Source of the DNA: Rhodococcus sp. KRD197
Lineage (GTDB): Bacteria > Actinomycetota > Actinomycetes > Mycobacteriales > Mycobacteriaceae
DNA: 64,000 nt
NCBI RefSeq assembly: GCF_017168235.1
Contig: NZ_JABFAO010000011.1
Coordinates: 617,513-681,512, forward strand
Direction of reading: 5' to 3'
This document shows positions 1 through 9,336 of the stretch, piece after piece. The translations under genes were made by a program, and so were the position numbers. The notes below the pieces were generated by a model. The model made no database searches and was not told the DNA's origin. It worked only from the letters and a program-made list of their open reading frames with translations. Within the stretch, counting starts at the first letter, position 1. Each line of letters opens with the position of its first letter.

Positions 1-77
1 CACAACCGGTAGTTGCGCGTGCGAAGCGCGGCGAAGATCGGCGAAGCAGCCACTCTGTAGATAATAAACCTAGGTAA

Positions 78-524
78 CTACTCCGAGTCACTCACCAGTG
101 CTCCGATGATGTCCACCGCATCACGGAGCACGGCCAACTGAGTCTCGTCGAGCCCGGCCAGCTGAGCCGTCATCCAGGCTTCGCGGGCGCTGGCCTCGTC
201 GGCGATCAGTGCGTGCCCCGCCGGCGACAACGAGACGATCACCTGACGGCCATCGGTGGGGTGCGCGGTGCGCTCGACCAGCCCCAATTCGGCCAGTGAG
301 GCGATGACCCTGGTCATCGACGGTGGCTGGACGCGCTCACGGGCGGCCAACGCACCCGGAGTCATATCGCCCTCACGACTGAGAGTTGCCAGTGCTGACA
401 GCTGAGTCAGCGACACCTGCGAGTCGACCCTCCGACCCCTGAGATAGCGAGTCAATCTCACCACCGCGAGCGACAGATCGCTCGCCAATTCACGGTTGTC
501 CTTGACACTGTGTCCCGACGTCAC
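78..524 (-). CDS. MarR family transcriptional regulator
   Basis: A 148-residue winged-helix repressor of the MarR type. The core spans about residues 25-115, with the recognition helix near QPPSMTRVIASL followed by the DGRQVIVSLSPAG wing. Its ligand is unknown. It lies 34 nt downstream of the purine permease gene on the same strand, so the two may be co-transcribed. From memory, M. tuberculosis Rv0880 occupies the same place near the DUF2530 and DUF3027 genes. I see no operator sequence. The family is clear; the target is not. Confidence 0.9.
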   Translation of the reverse strand: MTSGHSVKDNRELASDLSLAVVRLTRYLRGRRVDSQVSLTQLSALATLSREGDMTPGALAARERVQPPSMTRVIASLAELGLVERTAHPTDGRQVIVSLSPAGHALIADEASAREAWMTAQLAGLDETQLAVLRDAVDIIGALVSDSE

Positions 525-558
525 AGCGCAGAGACTACGCCTACCTGCACCGATCAGC

Positions 559-2013
559 TCAGGTAACGGCGTCCGTGATGGGTCCTACGACGAAATAAGC
601 GACAAACAACAGCGCAACGATCCATAGCAGGGGATGAACCGACTTCGCTTTGCCTCCGCCGACCGCGAGTACGACCCAGGCGATGAACCCGACTCCGATC
701 CCGTTCGCGATCGAGAACGTGAACGGCATCACGACGATGGTGAGGAACGCAGGCAGGGCGATCTCGAACCGGCTGAAGTCGATGTCGCGAACCTGCCCCA
801 TCATCAACGCACCCACGATGACCAGCGCCGGAGCCGCAGCCTCGATCGGCACGATCGCCGTCAGCGGCGTCAGGAACATCGCTGCGAGGAACAGCACTCC
901 GGTGACGACGTTGGCCAAACCGGTGCGGGCGCCCTCGGCGATGCCGGATGCCGATTCGACGAACACCGTGTTCGACGATGCCGAGGCGCCGCCGCCGGCG
1001 ATCGCGCCGGTCCCCTCGATGACGAGTGCCTTGCCGATCTTCGGCAGCGTGCCCTTGGAGTCGACGAGTTTCGCTTCCTTGCCGAGGCCCGTCATGGTGC
1101 CCATGGCATCGAAGAAGTTGGCGAGCACGAGAGTGAACACCAGCAGGCTCGCGGCCAGCACACCGATCCGAGTGAACGCACCGAGCAGATCCACCTCGCC
1201 GACGAGGGCGAGATCCGGAACCTGAAAGAGTTGCTCGGGCAACAGCGGAACGCTCAGATTCCAACCCTTGGGGTCGACGCCGTTCGACGGCCCCACGTCG
1301 GTGACGGCCTCGACGATGGCCGCGACGACGGTGGTCACGACGATGCCGATGAGCAAGCCACCGCGGATTCTCCGCACCACCAGAACGCCCATCAGCAACA
1401 GGCCGAAGACGAAGACCGCCGTCGGCCAGGATGCGATGGAACCGTCGATACCGAGACCGACGGGAACCGTCGTGCCGGCTGCGTCGGGGACGCGCCGGAC
1501 GAAACCGGAGTCGACCAGTCCGATGAAGGCGATGAAGGCGCCGATGCCCGCGGCGATGGCGGCTTTGAGTTCCATCGGGATCGCGTTGAACACTGCGGTG
1601 CGAAAGCCGGTGACGGCGAGCAGCACGATGATGATGCCGTCGATCACGACCAGCCCCATGGCTTCCGGCCACGTCACCTGCGGTGCGATGCTCACCGCCA
1701 GCAGCGTGTTGATACCGAGACCCGCAGCGATGCCGAACGGATAGTTGGCGACGATGCCGAACAGAATGCTCATGAATCCGGCGACGAGCGCGGTGACCGC
1801 CGCGACCTGAGCCACCGGCAGGATGTTGCCCAGCACATCGGTCTTCGCGGCTGCGTCGTCGGCGGAGAAGCTACCGAGGATGAGCGGATTGAGGACCACG
1901 ATGTAGGCCATCGCGACGAAGGTGACGACCCCGCCGCGCACCTCTGATCCGACGGTGGATCCACGCTCGGTGATCTTGAAGTAGTTGTCCAGGAGCCTGG
2001 GCGACAGTGCCAT
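559..2013 (-). CDS. NCS2 family (AzgA-like) purine permease
   Basis: A 484-residue polytopic membrane protein of the nucleobase:cation symporter-2 family, AzgA branch, expected to import adenine, guanine or hypoxanthine with protons. Diagnostic stretches are NPLILGSF near residue 40, the NYPFGIAAGLGINTL helix, and the SNTVFVESASGIAEGARTG region in the middle. I chose ATG at 2013 (MALSPRLLDN) because family members begin this way; a longer reading frame runs on upstream but looks unrelated. It is divergent from the DUF2530 gene, with only 17 nt between starts, and precedes the MarR gene on the same strand. Confidence 0.9.
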   Translation of the reverse strand: MALSPRLLDNYFKITERGSTVGSEVRGGVVTFVAMAYIVVLNPLILGSFSADDAAAKTDVLGNILPVAQVAAVTALVAGFMSILFGIVANYPFGIAAGLGINTLLAVSIAPQVTWPEAMGLVVIDGIIIVLLAVTGFRTAVFNAIPMELKAAIAAGIGAFIAFIGLVDSGFVRRVPDAAGTTVPVGLGIDGSIASWPTAVFVFGLLLMGVLVVRRIRGGLLIGIVVTTVVAAIVEAVTDVGPSNGVDPKGWNLSVPLLPEQLFQVPDLALVGEVDLLGAFTRIGVLAASLLVFTLVLANFFDAMGTMTGLGKEAKLVDSKGTLPKIGKALVIEGTGAIAGGGASASSNTVFVESASGIAEGARTGLANVVTGVLFLAAMFLTPLTAIVPIEAAAPALVIVGALMMGQVRDIDFSRFEIALPAFLTIVVMPFTFSIANGIGVGFIAWVVLAVGGGKAKSVHPLLWIVALLFVAYFVVGPITDAVT

Positions 2014-2030
2014 GGGGTAACCTACATTTC

Positions 2031-2279
2031 GTGGAGCGTGAGCCAGAACCGCAGGTGCTGAGCCCTCGCATGACCAACCCCACACCGGTGATCGCCGCTG
2101 GCATCGGCCTGTGGATCGCAGCCACCGTGGTGGTACTGCTCGCCGGCGACCGTTGGGCGTACGCGCTCCATACCTGCTGGGCCGGAATAGGCGTCGGGAC
2201 CGCCGGTTTCGTGGTTTTTCTCGTGCAGCGTGCTGCGTCGCGGCGCGGGGACAAGACCGCCCAACGCGGCCTCGACTAG
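2031..2279 (+). CDS. DUF2530 small membrane protein
   Basis: An 82-residue protein with two hydrophobic helices (about residues 20-38 and 45-62) and an Arg-rich C-terminal end (QRAASRRG). It resembles the DUF2530 family found in mycobacteria and rhodococci (Rv0882-like). I prefer GTG at 2031 (VEREPEPQVL). An in-frame GTG at 2007 would overlap the divergent permease start. The function is unknown, and the two-helix topology suggests an inner-membrane accessory protein. Confidence 0.75.
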   Translation: MEREPEPQVLSPRMTNPTPVIAAGIGLWIAATVVVLLAGDRWAYALHTCWAGIGVGTAGFVVFLVQRAASRRGDKTAQRGLD

Positions 2280-2411
2280 CGGCGGCTCGAGAGTTACCGC
2301 CGTCACCCGCGCCATCGCATCGTCGTATGGGTCACTGCTGTAGCGCTCTGACGTGCGGAAACTCACTACTTGATCGGTTGAGTTACACAGAGTTAACGTG
2401 GACCATGGGTT

Positions 2412-2594
2412 ATGTCAGTTGATAACCACACGATCTACGAAAGCCATGCCATGAAGCTCGTTTCTCAGTTCCGCACCCGCCGCAACCACACTCGCTCGCT
2501 CCGTGCTCTCTACGCACGCGCGCACTCCGTCAGCAGCCCGTCGATGCGCGACGAGCTGCTCGTGATCGCCCAGCGAAGCGATTACGCACGCTGA
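2412..2594 (+). CDS. Small basic hypothetical protein
   Basis: A 60-residue, Arg-rich, soluble-looking peptide that I do not recognise with certainty. The C-terminal part (SMRDELLVIAQRSD) has the amphipathic look of a conserved small actinobacterial protein. Its last 65 nt overlap the 3' end of the PAP2 gene on the opposite strand. The upstream 130 nt has AT-rich patches typical of a promoter. It could be a chance frame, but the codon pattern and the short AT-rich leader favour a real gene. Confidence 0.5.
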   Translation: MSVDNHTIYESHAMKLVSQFRTRRNHTRSLRALYARAHSVSSPSMRDELLVIAQRSDYAR

Positions 2595-3108
2595 ACCTGC
2601 TGAAGACGGAGATCCACAGCAGCCCCCAGAGGGCGCCGAGGATCCATCCCGCCAGCACATCCGTCGTCCAATGCGCACCCAGGTAGATCCGGGACAAACC
2701 GATCACCAGGGTCGCCGCGATCGGGACGGCGAGCAAGGTGAAGTTGTGCAGCCACCACGTCCGCGATCGCAGCATGACTGCGATCGCGAGCGTGGCCAGC
2801 AGCGCCGACATCATCGCGTGCCCGGACGGAAACGCGTGCGACGCAACGTCGACCAGCCGTTCGGGCTCCGGTGGGCGCTCGCGCCCCACGATCAGTTTGA
2901 TCGCGTTCATCACGCCCCACCCCGTCAGCATCGAGCCGGCAACCAGGACGGCGTCCGCGCGACGCCCGGATGTCAGTAGCGCCGCACAGCCGGCGCTCGC
3001 CCAGACGAACATCCACACCGTGTTCCCCGCAGTCGTGACGATCAGGAAGACCGCCGTCAGCCATGCAGCGCGGTGCTCGACCATCCACTGCAGTATCCCG
3101 ATATCCAT
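2530..3108 (-). CDS. PAP2 superfamily phosphatase
   Basis: A 192-residue integral-membrane phosphatase of the PAP2 type, which removes phosphate from lipids such as phosphatidate or undecaprenyl pyrophosphate. The three signature blocks are present: KLIVGRERP near residue 72, PSGHAMMS near 93 and SRIYLGAHWTTDV near 138, separated by five or six hydrophobic helices. It starts at 3108, immediately after the stop codon of the upstream sacsin-like gene, so translation is probably coupled. The substrate cannot be read from sequence. Confidence 0.9.
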   Translation of the reverse strand: MDIGILQWMVEHRAAWLTAVFLIVTTAGNTVWMFVWASAGCAALLTSGRRADAVLVAGSMLTGWGVMNAIKLIVGRERPPEPERLVDVASHAFPSGHAMMSALLATLAIAVMLRSRTWWLHNFTLLAVPIAATLVIGLSRIYLGAHWTTDVLAGWILGALWGLLWISVFSRFSVRNRFAGRSRAARRASTGC

Positions 3109-5862
3109 CTAGGCCCGACCGTCCACGGGTCGGTGCCAGCTGTCGGCGCAGTGCGTCGTTCCATCCTCGGTGACCCACCAGCTCACCGATCGCTCACCGC
3201 TGACCGCGCCGCGCAATCGCACCGCGAGTTCGCGGTGCACGACGACCTGCCCGACGGGAAGCTCCAAACCCATCGCGGCGCAGGCCAACACAGCTCCCGG
3301 CTCTCGATCCCACGAACTGACCCGTCCGACTCCCAGGACGTCGGCCTCGATCGACTCCGATGCGGTGCGCACGTCCAGCACCGAGGCCAGCACCGAAGCG
3401 GTCGCCATCGAGGACAGCACAGCCACGTTCGACGGGACGACACCGGCGAACCACGGCCGATCCACGATCACCGCGTCGTCCGGGTCGACGACAGCACCGG
3501 ATATCGTTCGCACCCGCGTGGGTAGATCGAGGTCGTCGAGATCGACTCTCCCGGATGCCACTGCCTCGGCAACCGATCTGTGAGCTCTGACGATCACCGC
3601 CGGAGTAGGTGATCTGGCGGGATCGGCGAGTCGCTCGAGAATCACCCGAGTGAACCACGCACCCTCACACGTGGCCGGTGCCAACGCGGCCGCCAGTTCG
3701 TCCGCATGCGGGTGCTCGAAGGGGTCCAGCAGACCCGCGAAACTCTCGTCCGACGGCGCCCGAAAAGTTCCCAGCGGCGCGCCGTCGACGCGTGCGTGCG
3801 TGCGCAGCCACCACGCGGTGTATCCGTCCGCAGCCGCCGCCGCGGCGTGCGTGCTGGGGTTCGACGCCAACTGTGTCAACGCTTGCGGCCACAGCCGCGA
3901 GTCTACCAGATCCAGATCGCGCACGGCGACAAGCTCCGCAAGATCCTCCGGCAGCGAGGCCCACCACGTTTCCTCGTCGTCGAGATCGTGATCCGGCCCG
4001 GTAGGAAGATCGTCGGTGACGATGCCGAAATCCCACCCCACCCCGACCGCGCGCAGCGCGTCGGCGCCGTACCGGTCCACTGTCGAGCTGGCCACCAGCC
4101 CGAACGGTGAGTCCTCGGCGAGAAGCCGAGCGAGCGGCGCGTCGGGCAGCAGTAGCTCGTCAGCTGCCCGCACCTCCCCGTGCGAATCCGTCAGCGGAAG
4201 CGCACCGAGCCACGACGGGAGTTCCCTCGCATCCCGGGCGAGCGTGAGCACCGTCTCGGCGAGGCCGTCGACGGCGTCCTCGTCGTCCCAGTCGAGGTCC
4301 TCCAGCAACGCCTCGAGGGCGGGATCGGACAGCAGATCGGTCGGAGTCGCGTCCGTGGCACCGAGCTGCGCGAGGAGACGGCGCGCCGCGTCCGGATGCA
4401 CGAGCCTGGCCCAATGCAGCCCCTCGAATGCGGTGGCGCCCGAACCGATCTCAGCTCCGAGCACGGTGGTGCGCGGGCCGGTGACCATTCTTCCGTCCGC
4501 CAGTGGAACGGGCAGTGCCGCAAGCTCTTCGACCTGGGTGCCGTCGGCGACGAGCGGCAGCAGGGCGTCGTAAAGCGCCCCCCACCACGACGGCTCGCGC
4601 TCGACATTCGCCAGCATCTCGGCCAGCTCCGCCAGACCGATCCGCTGCACACCGAGCGCAGCCAGAGCAGCCGCGTGCCGCGGACCGGACAGCGACGCGT
4701 CGACGAGGTTGCCGAATACCTCCACCAGCAACGCGAGAAGTTCCGCAGTGGATCCGGGCAGTAGTAACGCCCGCGACGGGACCAGATCTGCACCCGCGGC
4801 GCCGGGCAACCAGGCCGTCGCCGAGGACTCACGCAGAATCCGTTCTCGCAGCACACCGTCGACCTCGCTGCGGGCGAACCCGGGGACCGGCACGAAGCGC
4901 GGCCGAGCAGCGGGCGGAAGCGCTGCGAGCAGGTCGCCGTAGCCGTCCGCGAGCCCGTCGATGTTCGCTCCGGGCAGCACGCGGCGACGGTCGGGCTGCA
5001 TGGGCACGTCGGCGACGATCAGCGCCGGCAGCGAGAGTTCCTCATCCGAACGTGTCGGCGCTCGAAGAACATCCGGTCCCGACGGCGTGGGCGTACCGTC
5101 GACGATCGGGATCAGCCAGCGCGCGTGCTGGGCCCGGAACTGCCACCACCGGCGATCGCCGACGGAAACCGATTCGAGGCCGTTACCCAGCTCGGCCACG
5201 GTTCGATCGATGCGTGTACCTGCGATATCGATGGACTCGAGCGACTGCAACTCCACCAGCAGATCGGTTGCCTCCGTGCGCATCTCGCGGAGCAGGTCAT
5301 CGCCGTCATCATCGCGCAGCGTCAGCACGATCTCCGACGCATACCCCTCGCGGGGCGGCTCGTTCGAAGGCCAGACGAGCCGCAGAACCGGCATCTCATC
5401 ACTCGACAGGTGAAGTCCGCCAGCGTCGAGTTCCTGTCGCGTCGACGCTGCGCTGAACCGCAATCCACCTGAGAGAGAACGAAACTCGATCTCATCGGCG
5501 ACGGCCCGCACGGCGGTGAATCCGACGCCGAAGCGGCCCACATCGGCGGAATTCGACGATACAGCCTTCTCCGACACACGCAGCGCAGTGAGCGCATGCA
5601 CCCCGCCGATGTCGAGTGGAGCCCCGGTGTTGGCGACGTGCAGTTCCCGGCCGGTGAGCCACACTCGAACTCGCCCGGGCTCGCCGCCGCGTGATGCGGC
5701 ATCGGCGGCGTTCTGCGCGAGCTCGGTCAGCAGTCGATCGCGGTAACCGCCGCGCACCAGGTCGGCTTCGGTGGCCGCGTCCTCACGCAATCGAGTGGGC
5801 GAGGACGTCCACGCGGACAGCGTGGCTGCGCGCAGCCCCGCGGTACCGAACGGATCGCTCAG
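3109..5862 (-). CDS. Sacsin/Hsp90-like N-terminal ATPase domain protein
   Basis: A large GHKL-ATPase protein of the actinobacterial sacsin-N-like family. The ATP site is visible near the N-terminus: ELAQNAADAA (N box) and DVGRFGVGFTAV (G box). The remaining roughly 750 residues are Asp/Leu-rich without a recognised fold. The nearest conventional start is TTG at 5790 (893 residues), but the open frame continues 24 codons upstream, encoding SDPFGTAGLRAATLSAW, which looks like the conserved family N-terminus. The extended form would start at a CTG at 5862 that overlaps the TGA of the DUF3027 gene as CTGA. It is followed without a gap by the PAP2 gene. A role as chaperone-like ATPase is inferred from the fold only. 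Confidence 0.75.
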   Translation of the reverse strand: MSDPFGTAGLRAATLSAWTSSPTRLREDAATEADLVRGGYRDRLLTELAQNAADAASRGGEPGRVRVWLTGRELHVANTGAPLDIGGVHALTALRVSEKAVSSNSADVGRFGVGFTAVRAVADEIEFRSLSGGLRFSAASTRQELDAGGLHLSSDEMPVLRLVWPSNEPPREGYASEIVLTLRDDDGDDLLREMRTEATDLLVELQSLESIDIAGTRIDRTVAELGNGLESVSVGDRRWWQFRAQHARWLIPIVDGTPTPSGPDVLRAPTRSDEELSLPALIVADVPMQPDRRRVLPGANIDGLADGYGDLLAALPPAARPRFVPVPGFARSEVDGVLRERILRESSATAWLPGAAGADLVPSRALLLPGSTAELLALLVEVFGNLVDASLSGPRHAAALAALGVQRIGLAELAEMLANVEREPSWWGALYDALLPLVADGTQVEELAALPVPLADGRMVTGPRTTVLGAEIGSGATAFEGLHWARLVHPDAARRLLAQLGATDATPTDLLSDPALEALLEDLDWDDEDAVDGLAETVLTLARDARELPSWLGALPLTDSHGEVRAADELLLPDAPLARLLAEDSPFGLVASSTVDRYGADALRAVGVGWDFGIVTDDLPTGPDHDLDDEETWWASLPEDLAELVAVRDLDLVDSRLWPQALTQLASNPSTHAAAAAADGYTAWWLRTHARVDGAPLGTFRAPSDESFAGLLDPFEHPHADELAAALAPATCEGAWFTRVILERLADPARSPTPAVIVRAHRSVAEAVASGRVDLDDLDLPTRVRTISGAVVDPDDAVIVDRPWFAGVVPSNVAVLSSMATASVLASVLDVRTASESIEADVLGVGRVSSWDREPGAVLACAAMGLELPVGQVVVHRELAVRLRGAVSGERSVSWWVTEDGTTHCADSWHRPVDGRA

Positions 5863-6710
5863 TCGGTCGATTGCGTGTCCAGCGGGGTCTCGTCGGTCGG
5901 GTGCGGCTGGGGTGTCGCCTCTGCCGGGGCGCTCGCCGCCTCTGCCGGAGCGGTCACCTCGACGGCTGCGTCGTCATATGGATCGAACTGCGGAGAACCT
6001 GCGCCGGTGGGCAGTTCGGTGTCCGAGTGCGCACCGCAGCCGTACTCCGCATGCACCACTCGTCCGTCGGCAGCGTACTCGTTGCCACACACGCCGAAAG
6101 CCGCCGACAGTGATCCGGCTATGGGGAGGAAGAAGCCGCACAGCCCGCACGTCGACGGCGCCGCCTTGGCCATCTCGCTGTCCGGGCCGAACTCGCCCTC
6201 GTGCCAACGCTCGGCTGCGTCGAGCCGGCCCTCACGACTGATGACCTGGGTACGTCCGAGACCCAGCTCGAAAGCGACATCGTCGATTGCCGGGTCGCCC
6301 GTCGCGACATAACCGGGGACCAGACGCGGATCCTGCTGCCGCGGGGGAAGCAGATCACCCGGTCCGAGATCTCCGGGGCGGATGCGCTCGTCCCAGGGCA
6401 ACCAACCCGGAGCCACCAACGCATCAGGACCGGGCAGCAATACCGTTTCGCTGATGGTTGCGGTGTCCGCACCGTCGGGAGCTGCCACCACCACGGCCCA
6501 CTGCCAGCCGCGATAGCCGGGCAGATCCGCGATGAAGCGATGGGTCGCGGCCGTATCGTCCTCGGCAGTGACACCGAGATACTCGCCGACGCCGCCCTCC
6601 ACCGAATCGATCAGTGCGCGGCGCGCCAAGTCTGCTGCCTCGGCTAGGACAGGACGAATCTGGTCGAGCTCTGGAGAAGATGTGAAACTCACACATTCAT
6701 TTTGCCGCAT
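5859..6710 (-). CDS. DUF3027 family protein
   Basis: A 283-residue soluble protein of the DUF3027 family, conserved across mycobacteria and relatives (Rv0877-like, from memory). Hallmarks are ATHRFIADLPGYRGWQWAV near residue 50, LVPGYVATGDP in the middle and a CGLCGFFLP motif followed by CGNEYAADGRVVHAEYGCG, whose cysteines could bind zinc. The C-terminal tail is an Ala/Glu/Pro-rich linker. The start is ATG 6710 or GTG 6692; neither has a well-spaced ribosome-binding site. It is divergent from the glutamine cyclotransferase gene and its stop overlaps the apparent CTG start of the next gene. Function unknown. Confidence 0.85.
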   Translation of the reverse strand: MRQNECVSFTSSPELDQIRPVLAEAADLARRALIDSVEGGVGEYLGVTAEDDTAATHRFIADLPGYRGWQWAVVVAAPDGADTATISETVLLPGPDALVAPGWLPWDERIRPGDLGPGDLLPPRQQDPRLVPGYVATGDPAIDDVAFELGLGRTQVISREGRLDAAERWHEGEFGPDSEMAKAAPSTCGLCGFFLPIAGSLSAAFGVCGNEYAADGRVVHAEYGCGAHSDTELPTGAGSPQFDPYDDAAVEVTAPAEAASAPAEATPQPHPTDETPLDTQSTD

Positions 6711-6750
6711 CCCTTGGAAACCGCCCAGTTCGGGCTGCCATGATGGAGTG

Positions 6751-7632
6751 ATGACGGCCTCGCGACGCCAGTTTTCGGGCCGCACAACCGCGGTAGCCGG
6801 TATCACCACGGTGGCCCCTATCGCCACTGTGGCCGCTATCACCGCGGTGGCCCTGGTGTTCGCTGCGTGCTCCCCGGCGAGTAGCGAGGACACCTCACCG
6901 AACACCGCGGCGTCGAACACTGCGGCGTCGAACATGACCGTCGCCGTGACACGCACACTCCCCCACGATCCCACTGCGTTCACCCAGGGTCTGGAGGTCT
7001 CTGGCAACGAGCTGTTCGAAAGCACCGGCCGCAACGGCACGTCCTACGTCCGGGTGAGCGATCTCGAGTCGGGCGCAGTGCTGCGGCAGGCCGACCTGTC
7101 CGAGGAGTACTTCGGCGAAGGGTTCACCGTCGCCGGTGACATCGCGTGGCAGATCACCTGGCGTGACGGCGTCGCGTTCGCTCGAGATCCGGGCACACTC
7201 GCCGAGGTACGCCGTGTCGACTACGACGGCGAGGGCTGGGGTTTGTGTCACAGCGAGGACTCCGGTCTGGTGATGAGCGACGGATCGTCCACCCTCACCT
7301 TTCGCGATGCGGATTCGTTCGATGTCATCGAGGAGAAGGAGGTGACGTTGGGTGGTCGACCGCTGTCGAATCTGAACGAACTCGAATGCGCGTCCGACGG
7401 CTACGTCTACGCGAACGTCTGGCAGAGTTTCGACATCGCCCGAATCGACCCGCAGTCCGGCGCCGTCACCGCGATGATCAACGCGTCACCGCTATGGGAA
7501 TCACTGACCGGGGCCGAGCGCGCCGTCGCCGACGTCCTGAACGGAATCGCGCAGATTCCGGGCACGGACAGGTTTCTCGTGACGGGGAAGCTGTGGCCGA
7601 ACATGTACGAGGTGGAGTTCCAACAGCTGTGA
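6751..7632 (+). CDS. Glutaminyl-peptide cyclotransferase-like lipoprotein
   Basis: A 293-residue exported protein of the bacterial/plant-type glutamine cyclotransferase family, a five-bladed beta-propeller that forms N-terminal pyroglutamate. Matching blocks are LPHDPTAFTQGLEV near residue 68, the EYFGEGFTV and WQITW segments, and LNELECASDGYVYANVWQS towards the end. The N-terminus has a long hydrophobic signal ending in FAAC, an imperfect lipobox, so the protein is probably membrane-anchored. ATG 6751 is preceded by GGAG at short spacing; GTG 6748 is an alternative. It is divergent from DUF3027. Confidence 0.85.
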   Translation: MTASRRQFSGRTTAVAGITTVAPIATVAAITAVALVFAACSPASSEDTSPNTAASNTAASNMTVAVTRTLPHDPTAFTQGLEVSGNELFESTGRNGTSYVRVSDLESGAVLRQADLSEEYFGEGFTVAGDIAWQITWRDGVAFARDPGTLAEVRRVDYDGEGWGLCHSEDSGLVMSDGSSTLTFRDADSFDVIEEKEVTLGGRPLSNLNELECASDGYVYANVWQSFDIARIDPQSGAVTAMINASPLWESLTGAERAVADVLNGIAQIPGTDRFLVTGKLWPNMYEVEFQQL

Positions 7633-7680
7633 GTGAGTCGATGTACTCACCGACCGACGTTTTAGGACAGAATTGATCTC

Positions 7681-9336
7681 GTGACCGATCCCCGCGACTC
7701 CGACGCCCCAGCGGGTGAGGACCACCCCGGGTTCCACAACTACCGACCCGCCGGCAGCAACGACAACCGACCCGCCGGTAGTGACCCAGCCGTGCCCCGC
7801 CGGGACACCGACTCGCCGACCACCCGCGTGACCGGTCGCCGGACACCCTTGCCACCGCTGCATCCGGTGACGCCCCCGCCGGGGAGCACGAAGCGGCACC
7901 CCAAGGCGCCGCGGATGCCCCGAAAGCTCACGGTCACTCGGGTCGCTGCGATGCGCAGTCGCGAACTCACCGGCAAGGGCATCGCCTCGTTTCAGCGCGC
8001 CGCGAAAGCTGACGGAGCCGACAAGTCCGGTCTGACCGCGTTGACGTACGCGACCATGGCCAACTTCGCCTCCGATGCCGCCCTCGCCGTCGCGCTCGCG
8101 AACACGTTGTTCTTCTCGGCAGCCGCCGGGGAGGACAAGATCAAGGTCGCGCTGTATCTGCTCATCACGATCGCGCCCTTCGCCGTGATCGCTCCGCTGA
8201 TCGGACCGATGCTCGACCGGTTCCAGCACGGCCGCCGAGTGGCGCTCGCGACATCGTTCCTGCTGCGGACGGTGCTGGCGGTGGTACTGGTGTTCAATTT
8301 CGACAGTTGGGTGCTCTATCCGGCAGCCCTTGGCATGCTGGTGCTGAGCAAGTCCTTTGCCGTACTCAAGAGCGCGGTGACACCGCGTGTTCTGCCACCT
8401 GAGATCGACCTCGTCCGCGTCAATTCACGGTTGACGGTCTTCGGTCTGCTCGGCGGGACCATCGTCGCAGGTGGCATCGCTGCACTGATCGCGTTCGTCG
8501 CCGACTCACCCGGCGCGCTGTGGTTCGTGGCCATCATCACGGTGTTCGGGGCGTACCTGAGCATGCGCATTCCGTCGTGGGTCGAGGTCACCGAGGGCGA
8601 GGTGCCCGCCACCCTGAGCTACCACGGCGAGGACACCGCGGTCACCGTCGTCGCACGCGAGATTCGCGCGACGGCTCCGCCGAAGAACCGACGCCAACCG
8701 CTCGGCAAGGCCGTCATCACTGCACTGTGGGGCAACGGAACCATCCGGGTGCTCACCGGTTTTCTGACGCTCTACGTCGCTTTCGTCGCCAAAGCACAAA
8801 CCGATCACGAGCCCGTCAAGCAGGCCGCGATGCTCGGTCTGGTCGGAGCCGCCGCCGCGATCGGCAACTTCGCCGGCAATGCGACCGGTGCGCGGCTCGA
8901 GCTGGGCAAACCTGCCATCGTCATCCTCCGGTGCACCGCCGCCGCGACTGCCGTCACCATCGTCGCCGCCCTCACCGACAGTCTGCTGACAGCGGCTCTG
9001 GTAGCGCTGGTGGCCTCGTGCGCGAGCGCGCTGGCCAAGGTCTCGCTCGACGCGTCGTTGCAGTCCGACCTACCACCGGAGTCGATCGCCTCGGGATTCG
9101 GACGATCGGAAACTGTGTTGCAACTCTGCTGGGTTCTCGGCGGAACAGCGGGCGTACTGCTCCCCACCGAGTTCTGGCTCGGCTTCACCGTCGTGTCGGT
9201 GGTGCTGACCCTCGGACTCGTCCAGACGTTCCTGACCTACCGCGGCAAGACCCTGCTACCCGGGTTCGGCGGCAATCGACCCGAGCACGCCGACCAAGAA
9301 ATTACCGATAGCTACCACAGACAGAACGTGAGTTGA
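7681..9336 (+). CDS. MFS-type transporter
   Basis: A 551-residue protein with about 95 polar Pro/Arg-rich N-terminal residues followed by roughly 12 membrane helices in the major facilitator pattern (GPMLDRFQHGRR is the loop between helices 2 and 3). The long cytosolic leader and the sequence style match Rv0876c-like conserved membrane proteins of mycolic-acid bacteria. The substrate is unknown. GTG 7681 follows an AGGACAG ribosome-binding site. Its stop codon abuts the GTG start of the DUF2771 gene, so the two form an operon. Confidence 0.85.
   Translation: MTDPRDSDAPAGEDHPGFHNYRPAGSNDNRPAGSDPAVPRRDTDSPTTRVTGRRTPLPPLHPVTPPPGSTKRHPKAPRMPRKLTVTRVAAMRSRELTGKGIASFQRAAKADGADKSGLTALTYATMANFASDAALAVALANTLFFSAAAGEDKIKVALYLLITIAPFAVIAPLIGPMLDRFQHGRRVALATSFLLRTVLAVVLVFNFDSWVLYPAALGMLVLSKSFAVLKSAVTPRVLPPEIDLVRVNSRLTVFGLLGGTIVAGGIAALIAFVADSPGALWFVAIITVFGAYLSMRIPSWVEVTEGEVPATLSYHGEDTAVTVVAREIRATAPPKNRRQPLGKAVITALWGNGTIRVLTGFLTLYVAFVAKAQTDHEPVKQAAMLGLVGAAAAIGNFAGNATGARLELGKPAIVILRCTAAATAVTIVAALTDSLLTAALVALVASCASALAKVSLDASLQSDLPPESIASGFGRSETVLQLCWVLGGTAGVLLPTEFWLGFTVVSVVLTLGLVQTFLTYRGKTLLPGFGGNRPEHADQEITDSYHRQNVS

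Noticed and set aside
1..77. Left edge sequence before the MarR stop codon
   Set aside because: No gene, repeat or hairpin that I can support.
634..1947. 437-codon plus-strand open frame opposite the purine permease
   Set aside because: Charged low-complexity protein with no motif; mirror of a GC-rich gene whose minus-strand product is a clear NCS2 permease.
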